Shown piece after piece: positions 34,764 to 44,604 of a stretch of DNA of 64,000 nucleotides (positions are counted from its first letter, which is position 1; every line of letters begins with the position of its first letter). Made by a program: the position numbers and the translations under genes. Source of the DNA: SIG77 sp045589595 (GTDB lineage Bacteria > Verrucomicrobiota > Lentisphaeria > Victivallales > UBA1829); NCBI GenBank assembly GCA_045589595.1, contig JAZNPK010000002.1, forward strand, positions 124,001-188,000. Reading direction: 5' to 3'. The notes below the pieces were generated by a model. The model was not told the DNA's origin. It saw only the letters and a list, made by a program, of their open reading frames with translations, and searched no databases.

Positions 34764-36416
34764 ATGGCAATATTTGAAGAAAAAAAGACGAATCCATGGG
34801 TGGCAGTATTCCTTTTACTGCTGTTCTTTGCCTTGTCCTGCCCGCTCTGGCATCTTCAGGACCGGGAGATGTTTTGGGTGGAAGGCGAATACGCCGTTGC
34901 CGCTCTGGAAATGTCATCCTTCCCCCCCGTCCCCATGGCGCACGGACATGTTCTTTCGGATGTTCAGCCTTTGTATCTTGTTTTGATAAAAGGACTTGTG
35001 TTTCTCGGGGTGCCGCTGGAGTTTGCTTTGCGTTTCCTTTCCGTCCTCTCCTATTTTGCGCTGACGTGGCTTGTATTCTGGGTTTGTAAACGGAACTGCG
35101 GGCTGCAGGCGGCGTGTGCTTCGGCGGCGGTCATGTTCACGACAACTGTCGTTTTTGAGCGGATCGGGATCGGTTACCCCATGGCATTGACGGCGTTTCT
35201 GCTTTACAGCGGCTGGATGATCTGGATCGAGTTGACTCTGCGGCGATCCGACTGGCAGCGGGCGTGGATCTTTGCCGGATTGTTTGCCGTGCTGATCTAT
35301 TTCAATGCCGGGGCGATGGGATTGATCTATTTTATTGTGCCGATCATTGTACAGCGCCGTCCCCTGACGGTCTGGCAGAAAATCAATTATCCCGGCTTTT
35401 ATATCGCCTGTCTGCTGGTGGCGGCGGCGATCCTGATGCGTATGCTTATGGCGGCGGATCTGCCGGAGGACCCCCGTTCCGCACTGCCGTCCCAGTTCAA
35501 TACATCGGAATATCTGCTGGAACTTCTGAGTTTTCCGGTCAATACATTTTTCCGGCTGATGCCCTGGTCGCTGCTGTTGTGGGCGCCGTTCTGTGCCGCC
35601 TTGATCCCGCTGCAGGAAAATCCTCTTTTCTGCAAATTCCACCGGATCGCATTTCCGGCATTGCTGCTGGTGATCTGGTTCAATCCCTCGGCTACGGCGC
35701 GTGACCTGTTCTGCCTGATACCCCTGCTTGCTGTTATGACCGGGTCCTGTTACTGGATCGTGGTGCGGCGGTACGGACACCGGATAATGCGGATCGCCGT
35801 GTTGTGTGCGTGGCTGCTGGCAGGGGCGGGGATCCTGGCTGCGGTGTATCTGTTCCTGCCCACGGCAATGCTTGAAAATGTCTTTCAGAGGATCGGTTTT
35901 GTGCCGGAATATTCCCTGATATACAAAGAGGAACAGCGGGCGTTGATGCTCGCCGCCGGGGAAGTGGTCATGGCTTTGCTTCTGGCGTTTCTGGTCCTGC
36001 GGATGCTGCGCCGTGACCGGCAGCGTCCGGTGTGGCTGATCGTTGCCATGCTGTTCAGCAGCACGGTTCTGCTCTTTGCCGCTGTGAAGTTCCCCTATGG
36101 TGCGCAGAACCGTTCCAAGCGCGGTTTCGCCGAACAGATCCGGTTGGCACTGGCGGAAAAAAAGGAACAGACCCCGGTGTACTCCAATCTTTACGGTTTG
36201 TTCGCGGAAGGGTATTATGCCGGATTGACACTGCGCTATGCGGACCTTGATCAGCTGCCGGAAAAAGAGGAACTTGTCTATATCATTACCACCGATGCCC
36301 CATCCGATCCGAACCGGTTGTGGAGCAAAATTCTGGATACAAAATACAGAGATACACGCTTCTTTATTTACAAGGGGCAACTGATCAGAAGTGATGAGGA
36401 GAATGACGATGTCTGA
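34764..36416 (+). CDS. ArnT-like GT-C glycosyltransferase (integral membrane)
   Basis: A 550-residue protein with about 11-12 predicted membrane helices. The first helix is followed by 'DREMFWVEGEYAVAALEM', the position of the catalytic acidic motif in ArnT/PMT_2-type (GT83-like) lipid-linked-sugar transferases. A short C-terminal soluble domain ends the protein. Such enzymes move a sugar from polyprenyl phosphate to lipid A or proteins on the periplasmic side. Acceptor and donor cannot be told. The overlap with rlmN is 8 bp, and it heads a four-gene operon whose other members are unrelated in function. Confidence 0.75.
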   Translation: MAIFEEKKTNPWVAVFLLLLFFALSCPLWHLQDREMFWVEGEYAVAALEMSSFPPVPMAHGHVLSDVQPLYLVLIKGLVFLGVPLEFALRFLSVLSYFALTWLVFWVCKRNCGLQAACASAAVMFTTTVVFERIGIGYPMALTAFLLYSGWMIWIELTLRRSDWQRAWIFAGLFAVLIYFNAGAMGLIYFIVPIIVQRRPLTVWQKINYPGFYIACLLVAAAILMRMLMAADLPEDPRSALPSQFNTSEYLLELLSFPVNTFFRLMPWSLLLWAPFCAALIPLQENPLFCKFHRIAFPALLLVIWFNPSATARDLFCLIPLLAVMTGSCYWIVVRRYGHRIMRIAVLCAWLLAGAGILAAVYLFLPTAMLENVFQRIGFVPEYSLIYKEEQRALMLAAGEVVMALLLAFLVLRMLRRDRQRPVWLIVAMLFSSTVLLFAAVKFPYGAQNRSKRGFAEQIRLALAEKKEQTPVYSNLYGLFAEGYYAGLTLRYADLDQLPEKEELVYIITTDAPSDPNRLWSKILDTKYRDTRFFIYKGQLIRSDEENDDV

Positions 36417-37473
36417 AATGAAAAAACCTTTTCTTGCAGCTGCAACCAGACAGGAACTGCAGGATTTTATTCTCTCTGCCGGAGAAAGCAAATTCCGTGC
36501 CGATCAGGTTTATCAGTGGGTCACCCGGAAATGGGTGTGTGATCCCGATGCCATGACCAATCTTTCCGCCTCCGTCAAGACGGCGTTGAAGGAACATTTC
36601 ATTACCAATGGTGCCGTGCTGGATGAACATTCTGAAGCCGGTGACGGGTCCGGAAAATATCTGATCCGGCTCCACGATGGCGAAACGGTGGAATGTGCAT
36701 CCATTCCGGCTGAAGACGGCAGGATCACTTTCTGCCTGAGCAGTCAGGTCGGCTGTCCGGTCCGGTGTGCGTTCTGCGTCAGCGGCGGAAACGGACTTGT
36801 CCGCAATCTGGATGCGGGTGAGATCATTGAGGAATTTCTGCTGCTCTGCCGTCTTGCCGGAAAAACACCGGATAATATTGTGATGATGGGCGTGGGCGAA
36901 CCCCTGCTGAATTATACCAATCTGGAAAAAGCCCTCGATACGATCTGCGATCCTGACGGGATCGGTGTGGCGCAGCGGCGTATCACCATATCCACCAGCG
37001 GCTGGACGCCCGGTATCCGGAATCTGGCTGAACACGGCAAACAGTGGAATCTGGCGGTGTCACTCCACGCACCCGATGACAAGACCAGAGCGCTGCTGAT
37101 CCCCGATCCCTATCGCCGGGACATTCAGGATATTCTCAGCGCCTGCAAAAAACACCGCGAAGCGACCGGCAGACTTCTCACTTTTGAATATGTTCTGCTG
37201 GCGGGGATCAACGATTCCCCGGAACAGGCGCGCCGTTTCGCACGGATCGCCGGTGATGCAAAGGCAAAGGTCAATCTGATCCCTTACAACAAAGGACGCG
37301 GCGCTTTTGAACGCCCCTCCCGTGAAGCCATCAAACGTTTTGAAAATGCTTTGAAAACCATTCATATCCCGGTGACGACCCGCGTGGAAAAAGGTTCCGA
37401 TGCCAATGCCGCATGCGGTCAGCTCCGGGCAAGTTCGCTGGAAAAACCTGCAAAAGGAGACCGGAAAAAATGA
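36409..37473 (+). CDS. rlmN: 23S rRNA (adenine(2503)-C(2))-methyltransferase / tRNA methyltransferase
   Basis: A 354-residue radical-SAM enzyme methylating A2503 of 23S rRNA. The start at 36409 is preferred because AGGAG (36397-36401) is 7 bp upstream; other in-frame ATGs lie at 36394, 36403 and 36418. The radical-SAM cluster motif 'GCPVRCAFC' provides Cys116, Cys120 and Cys123. 'MMGVGEPLLNYTN' and 'RITISTSGWTPGIRNLAE' follow. The catalytic Cys is in 'ANAACGQLRA' near the C-terminus. Length is typical. It overlaps both neighbours. Confidence 0.96.
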   Translation: MSEMKKPFLAAATRQELQDFILSAGESKFRADQVYQWVTRKWVCDPDAMTNLSASVKTALKEHFITNGAVLDEHSEAGDGSGKYLIRLHDGETVECASIPAEDGRITFCLSSQVGCPVRCAFCVSGGNGLVRNLDAGEIIEEFLLLCRLAGKTPDNIVMMGVGEPLLNYTNLEKALDTICDPDGIGVAQRRITISTSGWTPGIRNLAEHGKQWNLAVSLHAPDDKTRALLIPDPYRRDIQDILSACKKHREATGRLLTFEYVLLAGINDSPEQARRFARIAGDAKAKVNLIPYNKGRGAFERPSREAIKRFENALKTIHIPVTTRVEKGSDANAACGQLRASSLEKPAKGDRKK

Positions 37474-38516
37474 AACGATCCCTGCAAAAAACATTCTGTT
37501 TCACCCTGTGCGCCGCCGGAGCCGCGATCTTCGCCGCCGCCTGTGCCGCACCCGAATTGACGATCGAACAGAAAAATGTGATCGCACAGATCCGTAATGC
37601 CGATCAGACCAATGTGGCACTCCCCGCCAATGTGAATTTCTGCGAGCCGGAAAGCGGCAAAACGCCCCTTATCCATGCCGTGATCAGCAGAAAGCAGTCC
37701 GTCATCAACAGTCTGCTTCAGGCTGGTGCAATGCCGGAAGTCGGAGATGCCAAGGGAATGACGCCTTTCCATTATGCCGCTGAACAGGAATCGACTGCCA
37801 TTGCGCAACTTCTGTTGGACCGCGGTGCAAATGTCAATACCGTTGACAAATACGGCAAGACGCCGCTTATGGATGCGGCGCGTCTCGGCAACCGGGAAAT
37901 GGTCAGCTTCCTTCTCCGCGCCGGAGCCGATCCGGATATTGTCGACAAGAAGGAACGCAAAGCTGCCGTTTTTGCCGCAACTGCAAAAAATCATTCCGCC
38001 GAACTTGTGAAAATGCTTCTGCCCGCTGAAGCCGCATTGCCGGATGTGATCGGCCCCATTACAGCAGCAATCCTTGCAAAAAATCACGATACCGCCATGG
38101 ATTTGTTCACCCGTTATTTCCCCGCAGATCTCAGCTCGGATCAGAATATCGTCCTGCCCGGTCTCGCAGTGATGAAAGCGGCGATCTATGCCGGTGATAC
38201 CACGTTCGTGAAAACACTTATCGACCGCAAACTGACACTGAATACCGATACGCATACCGCATACAAAATGCTCCGCTATGTTCAGATGAAAAACTGGTTC
38301 AAAACATTTGCCCGGGCGAAACTCATAGACGACGGAAAAATGCCCCTGTTCTGGGCGGCGGAAAAAAATAATGCGGAAATCGTGAAAATGCTTCTGAAAG
38401 CCGGTGCAAATCCCAAGGCACAAGATCATCACCGGATGATGCCCGTGGATTATACCAGAGACTACGAAGTTTACCGTCTCCTGAAAGACGGCATTGACGA
38501 AAAAACGGAAAAATAA
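37470..38516 (+). CDS. Exported ankyrin-repeat protein
   Basis: A 348-residue protein starting at 37470, overlapping the rlmN stop by 4 bp. Residues 1-27 are a signal segment ending 'IFAAACAAP', so it may be a lipoprotein, though the lipobox is non-ideal. At least four ankyrin repeats are visible: 'GKTPLIHAVISRKQSVINSLLQAGAMPEVGD', 'GMTPFHYAAEQESTAIAQLLLDRGANVNTVD', 'GKTPLMDAARLGNREMVSFLLRAGADPDIVD' and, near the C-terminus, 'MPLFWAAEKNNAEIVKMLLKAGANPKAQD'. Degenerate units lie between them. The role is presumably protein binding in the periplasm; the partner is unknown. Confidence 0.85.
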   Translation: MKRSLQKTFCFTLCAAGAAIFAAACAAPELTIEQKNVIAQIRNADQTNVALPANVNFCEPESGKTPLIHAVISRKQSVINSLLQAGAMPEVGDAKGMTPFHYAAEQESTAIAQLLLDRGANVNTVDKYGKTPLMDAARLGNREMVSFLLRAGADPDIVDKKERKAAVFAATAKNHSAELVKMLLPAEAALPDVIGPITAAILAKNHDTAMDLFTRYFPADLSSDQNIVLPGLAVMKAAIYAGDTTFVKTLIDRKLTLNTDTHTAYKMLRYVQMKNWFKTFARAKLIDDGKMPLFWAAEKNNAEIVKMLLKAGANPKAQDHHRMMPVDYTRDYEVYRLLKDGIDEKTEK

Positions 38517-39115
38517 TGCCCGCGCGTCAACCCTGCGATACAAACTGTATCCTGCTGCGGAAAACCCCTTTTCAGGAGAGCAGTCTCGTCATTGCCGCCA
38601 TCACCGCCGGATACGGACGGGTCGATTTTCTGCTGAAAGGTGCAAGGACTGTCGGCAAACGGAAATTTCCCGAAGCTGAATTGTTCCGGGAGTTTCATGT
38701 GATCTTCCGCGAAGCAAAAAATGCCGACGGTCTCGCCAGTATCATCGAGTGTGAACCCGTGGCACAGCACGATGCAATCGCAGAAAAAACAGAACATTAT
38801 ATGGCAGCCTGTTCCTGCGCCGCTTTCTATCTCAAAAATACAAAACCCATGCTCCCCGTGCCGGAATCCTATCAGGCGTTCCGCACAATGCTCCTGCGGA
38901 TGGAAAAAGAGAAAGAGACCGAGCCGTGGGCGTCACTCGCACGGTATGTGCTGCTCAACGAAAACGGATTCGTGCCCGCATCACCACAGGCGGACAGATT
39001 GCTGAAACTCGCACTGGATCCCGATGTGATCCCGCCCGAAGATCATAACAGCTTCTGGAACAGATTCAAAAACTGGATCGATAATCTCTGCCTCTGGAGC
39101 GGAATCGAAAAATAA
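38516..39115 (+). CDS. recO: DNA repair protein RecO
   Basis: A 199-residue RecO with an N-terminal OB-fold: 'CDTNCILLRKTPFQESSLVIAAITAGYGRVDFLLKGARTVGKRKF' contains the typical 'G...LLKGAR' strand. The C-terminal half is helical. It is shorter than E. coli RecO (about 240) and shows no CxxC pair for a zinc finger, unlike some RecO proteins. RecO anneals SSB-coated DNA and loads RecA with RecR. The start is a TAATG overlap with the ankyrin gene stop. Confidence 0.85.
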   Translation: MPARQPCDTNCILLRKTPFQESSLVIAAITAGYGRVDFLLKGARTVGKRKFPEAELFREFHVIFREAKNADGLASIIECEPVAQHDAIAEKTEHYMAACSCAAFYLKNTKPMLPVPESYQAFRTMLLRMEKEKETEPWASLARYVLLNENGFVPASPQADRLLKLALDPDVIPPEDHNSFWNRFKNWIDNLCLWSGIEK

Positions 39116-39126
39116 AGCATCATATC

Positions 39127-39147
39127 ACCGCCGCCAGTGGCGGCGGT
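39127..39147 (+). terminator. Hairpin between convergent recO and cupin genes
   Basis: A 9-bp perfect inverted repeat ACCGCCGCC/GGCGGCGGT with a 3-nt loop AGT. No U-run follows on either strand, so it is only a possible transcript end. Confidence 0.4.
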
Positions 39148-39157
39148 ATTTCAGGCG

Positions 39158-39508
39158 TCAGTAGCAGGGGATGATCGCCAGCAGGACGAGGGGGACATCG
39201 CCGATGGATTTGACGGCGTGACCTTCTCCGCCTCTTGTGACGATGCTGTCGCCGGTTTCGAGGGTAACGGTCGTACCGTTATCATCGGCTTCGGCTCTGC
39301 CGGACACGACGTAAAAGATTTCTTCTTCGTTTTCGTGAACGTGATAACCGATGGATGCGCCGGGTTCGAGGATCAGTCTGGCGTACATGCGGACATTGGC
39401 ATTGAGTCCATCGCCTTTTTTCCAGATGTGCTGGATCTTGACGGTTCCGTTGCCGCCGCGCATTTCAAAGCGTTCTTCCTGCTGAAATTCATTTTCTCTG
39501 CGGATCAT
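39158..39508 (-). CDS. Single-domain cupin protein
   Basis: A 116-residue beta-barrel protein with both cupin motifs. Motif 1 is 'GASIGYHVHENEEEIFYVVSGRAEA' (HxH and Glu as metal ligands) and motif 2 'GDSIVTRGGEGHAVKSIGDVPL' (His). A good AGGAGG site lies before the ATG. It starts 27 bp after the PA14 protein stop and is the last gene of the minus-strand glycan cluster. Small cupins often bind or isomerise sugars, but no specific function can be assigned. Confidence 0.85.
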   Translation of the reverse strand: MIRRENEFQQEERFEMRGGNGTVKIQHIWKKGDGLNANVRMYARLILEPGASIGYHVHENEEEIFYVVSGRAEADDNGTTVTLETGDSIVTRGGEGHAVKSIGDVPLVLLAIIPCY

Positions 39509-39535
39509 ATTTTTCCTCCTGTTGACAGATTACTT

Positions 39536-42055
39536 TTAATCTTTCAGTTGTCCGGCGGTGAGTTCTGCGATTTTTTCCGCGCATCCTGCCGGGTAGTGTG
39601 TTCTTCCGGTTCCGGTTGAAATGAAGTCCTGATCGGCGGGCAGACCTGCCTGTTTCAGCAGCAGGGGCAGTTCCACAAATTTTGCCTGATAGGACCGGCA
39701 GAGATTTCTCAGATCTGCCACCAGTTCCGCTTCGGTATCGGCGGTCCGGAACATTCCGGCGGAGGGGATCGGTCCGCTGACGAGGGTCAAAACTTCCTTG
39801 CCGGCTGCGAGATGCCGGATCAGATCCAGAACAAACGCCACACATTTTCCTTCATCCCGCACGGAGATCGCAGTCCTGCGGGATTGCATGGGCGGGATGA
39901 TCAGGATGGTATCTGCCTTGTGTTCGCTCAATGCCAGTTTGATTTCGTTCAGGGCTGCGGGCAGGGGCGCACCGTTTTCTGCGGGATAGGAAACGAAGTG
40001 TTTCAACTGATATCCGGCGGGCAGATTTTTGTTCAGTGCCGCTTTGAAACCGGGAATATCTTCCGCGATGACCAGCAGATTTTTTGCACGGGATACGATT
40101 TTCAGCTGACGCAGTACCTGCCATTCCCGCTGTTCGTTCAGAGTGGGTCTGTGCATTACGGGGATCAGAATGGTATCCGGATCGTCCGTCAGAACCAGTT
40201 GACCGTTATGGTACCGGAAGTCCGGCATATCGGGCGTGACCGGAACAGTCCGGACATTTTTTGCCGCAAACTGTGTGCCGCCGAAACGGAGTTTCATGGG
40301 GATCTCTTTCCCGTTGTACAATGCGTCGCCATCCAGAGGCAGACTGAATTTTCTGCGGCTGGAATCAGAAAAACGGTTCTGCTGTTCCGGTTCCACCGCC
40401 TGAAAACGGATCTCTTCCGTGCGGTCACCGAGGATCATTTCCCCTTTGATCGCAACCGGCAGACGGGATGCCGCTTCCAGTTCCAGCGTCAGATTTTCGT
40501 CATCGAACATCAACAGGGGCGACCAGGTTTTCAAGGTCAGTTCCGCCGGTACCCGCACGCGGGGATAATAGGGATCCTGAAGCCGGAACATGGTGCTGTG
40601 CTGACCGTCATCCAGTTTGATCTGCGGGATCCCGGCTGCAAGTTTATCAACCGGATCGCTGGGGCGTTTTGCAAAGATCAGCTGTTCTTTTCCTGTGATC
40701 AGGGCTTGAACGGAACAGCAGATCAGCGTTTCCATTTTTTCCGTAAAGAGAGCCAGATCATCCCGGTAGCGGAACAGCGGATAACCGGTTCCATCCTGAT
40801 AAGAGATCGACTTGGGCAGCAGGGGTACGCCTGCGGAAAAATCTTCCAGACGCATGACTTTGAAATCACTGTCGCCCGGCTTCTTCCACTCAATATGGCT
40901 GAAGAGGATATCGGAATCGTGATGTGCAGAATAGGCAAAGGAGTGGATCCCCTTCTCCAGTTCGATCTTCACATGAGCTTCCGGCTTCATGGAGAAATCC
41001 TGCAGAACAGGTTTATCATCGATCTTCAGGAAACGGTTGGAATTTGAATGAAACAGAAATTCGTATTCCGCTTTTTCCGGCACATAGATTTTTCCGCGGT
41101 AAAACAGCGCCACGCTCCGGGATGCACGGCGGGAAAACGAGAGGGAGGACGACGGCATTTTTTCGCCCGGAGACGTCGCCATAAAGCGTTGCCACACATC
41201 TTCTTCCAAGCCGATCTTCGGATCTTTTTCCCGGTCGGCTCTGTCCTGTTCCTTCAGTTCCTTCATCGTTTTCTTGTAAGTGCGCAGCCGGTAATTGATT
41301 TGACCGGGGGAACAGTGGGATCTGAATTTTGCCATCTGCACATAATCCGGCTGGGACGGAAAATATTTATTGCAGCAGAAAAATTGATATTCCGGCAGAT
41401 TGTTCAGATAGAAATTTCTGGCAACCTGATATTCCGCCGCCAGCAGAACATGCCGTCTGCAGTAGGGAAACAGATAGGACGGTCTGTGGGAGTAAAGTCC
41501 GAATGTACCCCATGTGGAACCGCAGATCATCCCTTTATCTTCCTTCTTGACATGATTGCACACGATAAGTGACCATGGATTCATGTTCCTGATGGTATTG
41601 CTGCGGACATTGGATCGGTTCCGCAGAGAGTAACTCAACCATTTTTCCGGGTCCTGCGGCGGCAGATTGTTGCGACTGAACAGAAACGCAAGCCGTTCTT
41701 TTTCTTTGAGTTCTGCAGTTGTTTCACAAATCACTTTTTCGTTGTACCCGAAATAAATGTAAACGGTCCGGTCACCATCAGGTGACGGCTCAAGAATAAA
41801 ACCGTCCGTTCTGTGTGCGCCGGATTCGATCAGACGCAGGGGAAGACCGTTTTTGTCAAAAGCCCGTGCGCCGTTGGCTGCATCGAATGGCAGACAGAGG
41901 AAAGACATATCCAGAAACGCCGGATCGTCCGCCTGTTTCTGTTCATATTCCAGTCTGCAGGGTGCGTTGAGATCGTGCCACGGTGTTGTTGCCCGGAGAA
42001 GGGATGAAGTCAGCAGTATGGCAGCCGTCAAAAGGAAAAGGGATGTCGTTTTCAT
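39536..42055 (-). CDS. Secreted protein with PA14 domain and SGNH-like C-terminus
   Basis: An 839-residue exported protein with a signal peptide at about residues 1-22. Residues about 30-130 look like a DUF2341-like domain ('FLCLPFDAANGARAFDKNGLPLRLIE...DRTVYIYFGYN'). Residues about 305-405 are a PA14-type beta-barrel ('ALFYRGKIYVPEKAEYEFLFHSNSNRFLKIDDKPVL'). From about 640 a Rossmann-like stretch ends in 'HYPAGCAEKIAEL', reminiscent of a degenerate SGNH hydrolase; the GDS block I serine is not obvious. PA14 domains often bind carbohydrates. Its start overlaps the glycosidase stop by 4 bp. The function is unknown. Confidence 0.6.
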   Translation of the reverse strand: MKTTSLFLLTAAILLTSSLLRATTPWHDLNAPCRLEYEQKQADDPAFLDMSFLCLPFDAANGARAFDKNGLPLRLIESGAHRTDGFILEPSPDGDRTVYIYFGYNEKVICETTAELKEKERLAFLFSRNNLPPQDPEKWLSYSLRNRSNVRSNTIRNMNPWSLIVCNHVKKEDKGMICGSTWGTFGLYSHRPSYLFPYCRRHVLLAAEYQVARNFYLNNLPEYQFFCCNKYFPSQPDYVQMAKFRSHCSPGQINYRLRTYKKTMKELKEQDRADREKDPKIGLEEDVWQRFMATSPGEKMPSSSLSFSRRASRSVALFYRGKIYVPEKAEYEFLFHSNSNRFLKIDDKPVLQDFSMKPEAHVKIELEKGIHSFAYSAHHDSDILFSHIEWKKPGDSDFKVMRLEDFSAGVPLLPKSISYQDGTGYPLFRYRDDLALFTEKMETLICCSVQALITGKEQLIFAKRPSDPVDKLAAGIPQIKLDDGQHSTMFRLQDPYYPRVRVPAELTLKTWSPLLMFDDENLTLELEAASRLPVAIKGEMILGDRTEEIRFQAVEPEQQNRFSDSSRRKFSLPLDGDALYNGKEIPMKLRFGGTQFAAKNVRTVPVTPDMPDFRYHNGQLVLTDDPDTILIPVMHRPTLNEQREWQVLRQLKIVSRAKNLLVIAEDIPGFKAALNKNLPAGYQLKHFVSYPAENGAPLPAALNEIKLALSEHKADTILIIPPMQSRRTAISVRDEGKCVAFVLDLIRHLAAGKEVLTLVSGPIPSAGMFRTADTEAELVADLRNLCRSYQAKFVELPLLLKQAGLPADQDFISTGTGRTHYPAGCAEKIAELTAGQLKD

Positions 42056-44604
42056 TTGCTCATGATCCTCCGGATCTTCAGTGCAGTATCAAGACGGAAC
42101 GGGGGAAGTGCGACCTTCCGGATCGAACCGTCATGCCGGATCAGTTGCGTATGAGTAACATCGCCGGTAAATGTGTCATAGACCGAAACGGCGTAATCGC
42201 CGTGCCGCAGTTCCACCGGGAAGTCGATCACCTGTCCGGTGACCCACGGCAGTTCATCCAGAGATTCCGGCAGTACGCGGGTCTGTTCATGACGGTACAG
42301 CCATGCACAGTAAGTGGAATCCCCGAGAGTCATCCACGAATGGGCAATGGCATCGCCGTAAGTGAACGGATGGAAAAATGCCGACGGCGCCGGAGCCGCT
42401 CTGCGGATGATGTCTTCACTCAGATCCACAGGCTTGAGCTGATGCGCAAATCCCTGATAACGGGGTCCGGCAAGAGTGGTTTTCCGGTAACCGAAAACCG
42501 GTTTTTCCGACAGAAGATCGAGTCCTTCCATATAGCGTGCAAAAGCGGCATAATGGTGATAAAGATCGCGCTTGTGAACAAAGTCGTGCCACCACAGAGC
42601 GGGCGTGCCGCCCTGTCCGCTGAACAACGCTCCCCAGAGCGCGGAATGAACGTCCCCTTTCAGCATCTGCTGGGAGGAACCGCCGGATGTTCCGCCGAAT
42701 TCCGTAACGACCATGGGTTTGCCGCCGTAGGAAAGAACTCTGGTATGTCTGCGGAGCTGATCCGCCATGTGGATGCCGGGACTGCGGTATGCGTCTGATA
42801 CCACATGGGTGAATTCGGGCGGATCGATACAAATCTCGCGGTAATGATGGGTGCTGTCTCCCACGCCGCAAACGTGAGTCGTATGCAGGGTTACCGCCTG
42901 AAGTTTCGGCATGATATCCAGATACGCCTGTCCATGCCAGAACTGAAGCCAGCCGCGTCTGTACAGCCCGGACCCGTTTTTGACAAGGTCAACTTCACTC
43001 CAGTATTCGATGGCGAAAACATGAGGATCTGCACCCCAGCGTGCCGCAATATAACGGTTCCGTTTGCTGTTGCTGACCCAGGCTTTGAAATCGCTCCAGA
43101 ATTTTTCCGCATCATCCAGGATCGCATCGTTTGCCTTTGCAAATGTCCCGCGTGCGTTCAGGGGATGATCGCCCCATTCCTGGTCACTGGAACTGGAAAG
43201 TTTACCGTGTGAATCCAGCACGAGATTGACATAGATCCCGTTTTTCTGCGCCAACTGCATCACGCGGTCCATACGCCACGCATTGGCAAGACTGTATCTG
43301 CCGTTGCCGCCGTAGCCTTTCCGGGCGGAATCCCATTCAATGGCATAAGTCCAGGACGCCATCCAGATCTCCGCCATGGAGATCCCGGCTTTACCGCACG
43401 CATTGAGATAATCTTCATAGTCGGCAGTACCGCGGTCCGGCAGCATACCCCACTTGAAAATACTTTCACTGCGCCGGTCCGTATTGGCGTGGATGTTCAT
43501 GGAGACCGGATAATAAAAGTCGCCGTTGGCAAACTGGAAATACATACTGTTTTTGTGGGAAACATGAACCGGACCCCGCGCGTCGGACGCTTTCACCGTG
43601 ACCGTGCGGAACGGTGAATACAGAATGTCGCCGGTCGTTTTGTCATGGACCCGGAGCCTGAGCCGGACTTCGCCGGGATGTTTCGGCAGATAACGGAACG
43701 CCCAATAGGGCAGCCCCACAGCTTCCGTGATCTCTTCCGTAAAGTGCATCCTGCGGAGAAAATCCTGTCCGTAGAACGCGGGATACCGCTGAAATTCCGG
43801 TTTTTCCAGCGTCTTTTCGTACTGCAGTTCCAGTTCCGCCATGGGGCGTTCCTCCCACGGCAGAAGGGTTTTTGTCACGCGCGGCAGAATATCGCTCACA
43901 TGGAAACGCTTTGCCACAGGGACAGGTCTTTTTTCCGCTTTGCTGTCGTCAATCTCAAAATCCACTTCGATCTCGTCCGGATCGAAAGGATTGAAATATT
44001 CCCGGTTCAGATTGAAACGGGATTCCACCATAACATTCTGCGTCATTTCTGCGGGCAGCTGCCAGTCAATGATCTCAAGAGGCGTTCCGTCCGCTTTCTT
44101 TTGGGGAAAGACCGGATCTTCAGCCGTCAGGGTGTAAGGCGTATCGCTGTCGTCGGGATCGGCGGGGCAGAGCGTGAGTCCGTACTCATAAATGGCGCTT
44201 CTGATCCGTCCGGACCAACTTTCCGTATGACCGGAGGGCAGCCAGTTTCTGCCGGGTGCCTGCAGCGGCACGGACAGAACGGTTTTTTTTCCGTCTTTCA
44301 GAAGAAATTCTTTTTCAGACTGGAACCAGACACCGTCTTTATCCGCAACGAAAAGCCACCCCTTCAGGTCGCAGCCGTTGGCGGTCACTGTGACATCAAA
44401 AGATTCCGCATTGAATTTCACCGGATCGGGACGGAACAGTTTTCTGTCGCCTCCGGTCAGATAAAGATTGACAGAACCGCTGATCTTCTGATCTTTCAGC
44501 AGTTCTGTTCCTTTTCCGGAGCGCAGCAGCCAGTCCGCGGCAGCCGATCCCGTAAAAGGGGCAAAGAGAAGCAGGGATGCAAGGAGCGTTGGAAAATATT
44601 TCAT
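42052..44604 (-). CDS. Secreted clan GH-A-like glycoside hydrolase with N-terminal beta-domains
   Basis: An 850-residue exported enzyme. The ATG at 44604 overlaps the pseudopilin stop by 4 bp and has AGGA upstream; a TTG 15 bp earlier is a less likely start. Signal peptide is at about residues 1-24. After a long beta-rich N-terminal part (a DUF5060-like stretch 'VHVSHKNSMYFQFANGDFYYPVSMNIH'), a TIM barrel follows. 'AIEYWSEVDL' (Glu533/Glu537) is the likely acid/base strand and 'VVTEFGGTSGG' (Glu635) the likely nucleophile. A beta C-terminal domain of about 110 residues closes it. This fits GH5/GH39-like retaining enzymes. The specific family and substrate cannot be told. Confidence 0.72.
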   Translation of the reverse strand: MKYFPTLLASLLLFAPFTGSAAADWLLRSGKGTELLKDQKISGSVNLYLTGGDRKLFRPDPVKFNAESFDVTVTANGCDLKGWLFVADKDGVWFQSEKEFLLKDGKKTVLSVPLQAPGRNWLPSGHTESWSGRIRSAIYEYGLTLCPADPDDSDTPYTLTAEDPVFPQKKADGTPLEIIDWQLPAEMTQNVMVESRFNLNREYFNPFDPDEIEVDFEIDDSKAEKRPVPVAKRFHVSDILPRVTKTLLPWEERPMAELELQYEKTLEKPEFQRYPAFYGQDFLRRMHFTEEITEAVGLPYWAFRYLPKHPGEVRLRLRVHDKTTGDILYSPFRTVTVKASDARGPVHVSHKNSMYFQFANGDFYYPVSMNIHANTDRRSESIFKWGMLPDRGTADYEDYLNACGKAGISMAEIWMASWTYAIEWDSARKGYGGNGRYSLANAWRMDRVMQLAQKNGIYVNLVLDSHGKLSSSSDQEWGDHPLNARGTFAKANDAILDDAEKFWSDFKAWVSNSKRNRYIAARWGADPHVFAIEYWSEVDLVKNGSGLYRRGWLQFWHGQAYLDIMPKLQAVTLHTTHVCGVGDSTHHYREICIDPPEFTHVVSDAYRSPGIHMADQLRRHTRVLSYGGKPMVVTEFGGTSGGSSQQMLKGDVHSALWGALFSGQGGTPALWWHDFVHKRDLYHHYAAFARYMEGLDLLSEKPVFGYRKTTLAGPRYQGFAHQLKPVDLSEDIIRRAAPAPSAFFHPFTYGDAIAHSWMTLGDSTYCAWLYRHEQTRVLPESLDELPWVTGQVIDFPVELRHGDYAVSVYDTFTGDVTHTQLIRHDGSIRKVALPPFRLDTALKIRRIMSK

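Noticed and set aside
34914..36491. A minus-strand frame of 525 codons opposite the ArnT-like gene
   Set aside because: The plus strand encodes a convincing multi-helix membrane protein; the minus product is Gln/His/Arg-rich shadow sequence.
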